A DNA stretch of 64,000 nucleotides, taken from Pseudomonadota bacterium. GTDB taxonomy: Bacteria > Pseudomonadota > Gammaproteobacteria > Burkholderiales > Sulfuriferulaceae. The notes under the pieces were generated by a model, which saw only the letters and a program-made list of their open reading frames with translations, did no database searches and was not told the origin of the DNA. Each line of letters starts with the position of its first letter. Positions within the stretch are counted from its first letter, which is position 1. Positions 60,894 to 64,000 of the stretch are shown here, piece by piece. The translations under genes were made by a program, and so were the position numbers. The stretch spans positions 1 through 64,000 of the forward strand of contig JAJYPN010000008.1 of NCBI GenBank assembly GCA_021795395.1, in the 5' to 3' direction.

Positions 60894-61121
60894 TTACTTC
60901 TTTTTCATGAAAAAGGTAAATTCGCCACCGGCTTGCGCAGAAGACAACAACTCGTTACCCGTTTGCTTTGCAAAAGCCTCGAAATCCTTGATCGCGCCCG
61001 GGTCCGTTGCAACAATTTTCAATACTTGGCCAGCCCCCAGTTCTCCCAGGCTTTTTTTGCAACGCAAAATAGGCAAAGGACAGTTCAAACCACGCGCATC
61101 GAGTTCTTTATCAAAGTTCAT
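60894..61121 (-). CDS. tusA: Sulfur carrier protein TusA
   Basis: LDARGLNCPLPILRCKKSL...ATDPGAIKDFEAFAKQTGNEL. Confidence 0.95.
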   Translation of the reverse strand: MNFDKELDARGLNCPLPILRCKKSLGELGAGQVLKIVATDPGAIKDFEAFAKQTGNELLSSAQAGGEFTFFMKKK

Positions 61122-61194
61122 TTCTTGTCTCCATCAAATTGAAAATAAAACGCAAATTACGCCCATAATATAATTATTGGGCGCTCCCATCGAT

Positions 61195-61515
61195 TCAAAT
61201 CGAAGAAAGTTGCTTGCCAGAGCGTATCCACCCCATGATTCCGCCCTGCAAATTATATACTTCGGTCAAACCTTTCGAGGTGGCGAATGCACAGGCCTGG
61301 GCCGAACGGCCTCCGGACTGGCAATAAAATACGACAGGGCGGTCTTCGGGCAAGTCCTGTATTTTCATGGGCAGCAAATGCAGAGGAATATGTACTGCCC
61401 CCTCAATTCCCCCTCTCGATACTTCCGCATCCGTACGCACATCGATCAACATGCAACCGGAAGCGGCTTTAAGTTGCTCCAGACCTTGCACATCGACTTC
61501 TTTGAAACCGTACAT
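61195..61515 (-). CDS. Single-domain rhodanese
   Basis: MLIDVRTDAEVSRGGIEGAVHIPL; VVFYCQSGGRSAQACAFA (active-site CQSGGR). Confidence 0.92.
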   Translation of the reverse strand: MYGFKEVDVQGLEQLKAASGCMLIDVRTDAEVSRGGIEGAVHIPLHLLPMKIQDLPEDRPVVFYCQSGGRSAQACAFATSKGLTEVYNLQGGIMGWIRSGKQLSSI

Positions 61516-61824
61516 AACCGCCCCAAGTTAATTAAAGCTTATTAATATACCAAAATACGCCAGCGATGCAAATAATTTCATGAAATATTTTCGTCAGCCT
61601 CTCCACGCCGGCGCTGCCTAGCCGTGGCTGTCATGTCCAAAAAAGAAAACGCATACTTGCACATATCCATATTATAACGCCAGCCATGGTTGCAGTTTAC
61701 GTTCCGCGGTTTCCATGCTACAGTCATATCCGTTTGCATTACCGTGCTGCAAGCCCTATTCGGCATCAATTTTCGTAGCAGCGTATCGAGCATCGCGCTC
61801 AGCAATAGACAGGAGCCTGACCCC

Positions 61825-62130
61825 GTGGATAAAAGCAATTTCAAGGAAAATACCCGTTATACCATTACCTGGCGAACTGCAGACGGCAAATTACGTCCTG
61901 CCAACATCTATATTTACAAATTGTTCGACAACGCAATGATTGCGCGCATGACCGACAAAAGCGGGTTTCTGTATAAAATAAATTATTCGGACATCACCAA
62001 AATTGTCGCCGAAATTCCCGTGACCAAAGAAAACCAGTTTACGATTCCCGCAGCGGTCCTGGACGAAAAAATCTGGAAGGATCGCACCATCATGGAACGG
62101 TATTCCACTTCGCCGCACATGGGAAAATAA
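61825..62130 (+). CDS. Small conserved hypothetical protein
   Basis: GTG start at 61825 preceded by AGGAG; VDKSNFKENTRYTITWRTADGKLRPANIYIYKLFDNAMIARMTDKSGFLYKINYSDITKIV. Confidence 0.65.
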   Translation: MDKSNFKENTRYTITWRTADGKLRPANIYIYKLFDNAMIARMTDKSGFLYKINYSDITKIVAEIPVTKENQFTIPAAVLDEKIWKDRTIMERYSTSPHMGK

Positions 62131-62279
62131 TTGAATACTTGAGTGCCGCCCCTCGCAGGGCGCCTCCGAAAATGAGTTCGCGATTTTCGAACTCGCGGGA
62201 TCGGCCTGTTGGCATCGACTTGACAATGCATAACCAAGCCATACACTAGAGACATCTATTTAAACGGATAACCTCTGGT

Positions 62280-63554
62280 TTGAACGAAATCCCTATTAGC
62301 GCGTTACTGCTGACATTGCTTGTGCTGTTGCTGCTTTCGGCTTTTTTTTCGGTTTCCGAAACGAGCATGATGGCGATCAACCGTTACCGTCTTCGCCATC
62401 TTGCGAAACAAGGGCATCGAGGGGCAATCCGAACCGCGGATCTGCTTGCCAATACCGACAAGTTGCTGGGCGTGATCCTGCTCGGCAACAATCTTATCAA
62501 TGCCGCATCGGCGACACTGGTCACCATTATTTCGATCCGGCTGTTCGGCAACAGCGAATGGGTGCTGGGCGAGGCGACGCTGGCCGTAACCTTTGCGATC
62601 CTCGTTTTCAGCGAAATCACACCCAAGGTTATCGGTGCCGCTTACCCCGACAAAATCGCCTACCCGGTCAGCTTTATTCTGCGACCCCTGCTTTCGTTTG
62701 CCTCCCCCATTGTATGGTTCGTCAATTTGTTCGTGCAGGGCTTGCTGAGATTGATGCGATTGAGGCCGAACGCCAACAACGATGAAAACATATTGGGCAT
62801 AGGCGAACTGCGCACGCTGGTAATGGAATCCGGCAAATTGTTGCCTGCCACTCACAAAAGCGTGTTGCTCAATCTTCTCGAACTGGAAAATATCACCGTC
62901 AACGATGTCATGACGCCGCGCCACCTGATCGAAGCCATCGCCATCAACGAATCGAGCGAGGTGATAACGCGACAGCTCACCAGCAGCCGGCATACGCGCT
63001 TACCGGTATACCGCGACCAGTTGAATGAAATCATAGGAATAGTTCATCTGCGCGCGTTGGCCAGGGATTTGCGTAACGACGATATCAATGCGCAAACCAT
63101 CACTGCCCATGCCCAGGCGCCGTACTTCATTCCATCCGGGACATTATTGTTTACCCAATTGCGACAATTCCAGGAGAACCAGCTCAGTCTTGGCCTGGTT
63201 GTCGATGAATACGGCGAATTGCTGGGACTGGTTACGCTGGGCGATATTCTGGAAGAAATGGTGGGTGAACTCGACATTAGCGCGCATGCCAGATTTTCCG
63301 GGTACATTCCGCAAACCGATGGCAGCTGGCTGGTCGAGGGGACCAGCACTATCCGCCAGATCAATCGTAGATTGAAGTTCGATCTTCCCGATCATGGCCC
63401 AAAAACCATCAACGGTTTGATCCTGGAGCATCTGGAAGCCATTCCCGAGCCAGGCACTACGCTCAAGATCGCGGAATATCCCATAGAAATTATCCAGGTG
63501 CAGGAACGACTCGTAAAAACGGCACGGATTTTCCCGAGACTAAATACGCCCTGA
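62280..63554 (+). CDS. HlyC/CorC-family transporter (CNNM/DUF21 + CBS + CorC_HlyC)
   Basis: TTG start; N-terminal TM DUF21 region; VNDVMTPRHLIEAI, LSLGLVVDEYGELLGLVTLGDILEEMVGEL. Confidence 0.9.
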   Translation: MNEIPISALLLTLLVLLLLSAFFSVSETSMMAINRYRLRHLAKQGHRGAIRTADLLANTDKLLGVILLGNNLINAASATLVTIISIRLFGNSEWVLGEATLAVTFAILVFSEITPKVIGAAYPDKIAYPVSFILRPLLSFASPIVWFVNLFVQGLLRLMRLRPNANNDENILGIGELRTLVMESGKLLPATHKSVLLNLLELENITVNDVMTPRHLIEAIAINESSEVITRQLTSSRHTRLPVYRDQLNEIIGIVHLRALARDLRNDDINAQTITAHAQAPYFIPSGTLLFTQLRQFQENQLSLGLVVDEYGELLGLVTLGDILEEMVGELDISAHARFSGYIPQTDGSWLVEGTSTIRQINRRLKFDLPDHGPKTINGLILEHLEAIPEPGTTLKIAEYPIEIIQVQERLVKTARIFPRLNTP

Positions 63555-63646
63555 CGGGTTTACAAAGACGATTACTGGGAGCATCATTACTCCCGCATGC
63601 AAGGGGCGAAGCTCATCATCGGTCTAATTATTATATATATATCATC

Positions 63647-64000
63647 ATGGCAGCCATTTCACCTCCCATTATTCTAACCGGGCTTGCGCGAGCTTTGGTC
63701 AGTCAGCACTGGCTGACTGAAGAAGAAGCGGAGAGCATGATCAAGCAAGCCAAAAGCAATAACGAAAGCTTTGTTACGCAGGTAATCGACACAAAAAAAA
63801 TAAAAGCTGCCAAATTGGCCGAATTCGCTGCTACCCAATTCGGCTTCCCTTATTTCAATTTGAACGCCATCGATCCTGACGTCATACCTAAAAAAATACT
63901 CGATCCGAAACTCGTACTCAGCCGCCGGGTCGTCGCTTTATATCAGCGCGGTAATCGTCTGGCCGTGGCTGTCTCAGACCCGACCAATCTGCAGGCGATC
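63647..64000 (+). CDS. pilB: Type IV pilus assembly ATPase PilB, N-terminal part (truncated by window edge)
   Basis: MAAISPPIILTGLARALVSQHWLTEEEAESMIKQAKSNNESFVTQVIDTKKIKAAKLAEFAATQFGFPYFNLNAIDPDVIPKKILDPKLVLSRRVVALYQRGNRLAVAVSDPTNLQAI: GspE/PilB N-domain. Confidence 0.88.
   Translation, partial: MAAISPPIILTGLARALVSQHWLTEEEAESMIKQAKSNNESFVTQVIDTKKIKAAKLAEFAATQFGFPYFNLNAIDPDVIPKKILDPKLVLSRRVVALYQRGNRLAVAVSDPTNLQAI

Noticed and set aside
62171-62191. GAGTTCG-CGATTTT-CGAACTC hairpin after the small ORF
   Set aside because: Short stem without a T run; not enough to call a terminator or operator.

Overview
The window looks like chromosomal DNA from a sulfur-oxidising proteobacterium, probably a betaproteobacterium (taxonomy inferred from gene content only). 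Three parts stand out. (1) Positions 1-13565, minus strand: a hybrid operon with VirB8/VirB9/VirB10-type secretion core genes directly followed by a type IVb pilus set (LysM protein, PilL/TcpQ-like, secretin PilN, PilO, PilP, ATPase PilQ, PilR, three tandem prepilins, and a PilV-like protein cut by the left edge). A two-component system lies just upstream. (2) Positions 15.9-47.7 kb: mostly housekeeping genes (rnpB, tonB-like, apaG, rpe, gph, trpE/G/D/C, dsbC, two ubiH-family genes, pepP, murU/amgK, lptD-surA-pdxA-rsmA, an addA-like helicase-nuclease, glyQS, ompR/envZ, a fadL-like porin). (3) Positions 48.0-61.5 kb, minus strand: an apparently complete sulfur-oxidising heterodisulfide-reductase-like (sHdr) locus. 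It contains rhodanese, tusA, dsrE2-like, hdrC1-B1-A-hyp-C2-B2, lbpA1, a DsrE-family gene, lbpA2, and the dedicated lipoate assembly genes lipS1, sLpl(AB), lipT and lipS2. Several short TIR-bounded, MITE-like repeats are present. One family has two copies, each sitting directly upstream of a start codon (a methyltransferase and lipS1), with a nested 84-bp palindrome-ended module in one copy. The window closes with a corC/hlyC-like gene and the start of a pilB-like ATPase gene. All product calls come from reading the translations by eye; no database search was run.
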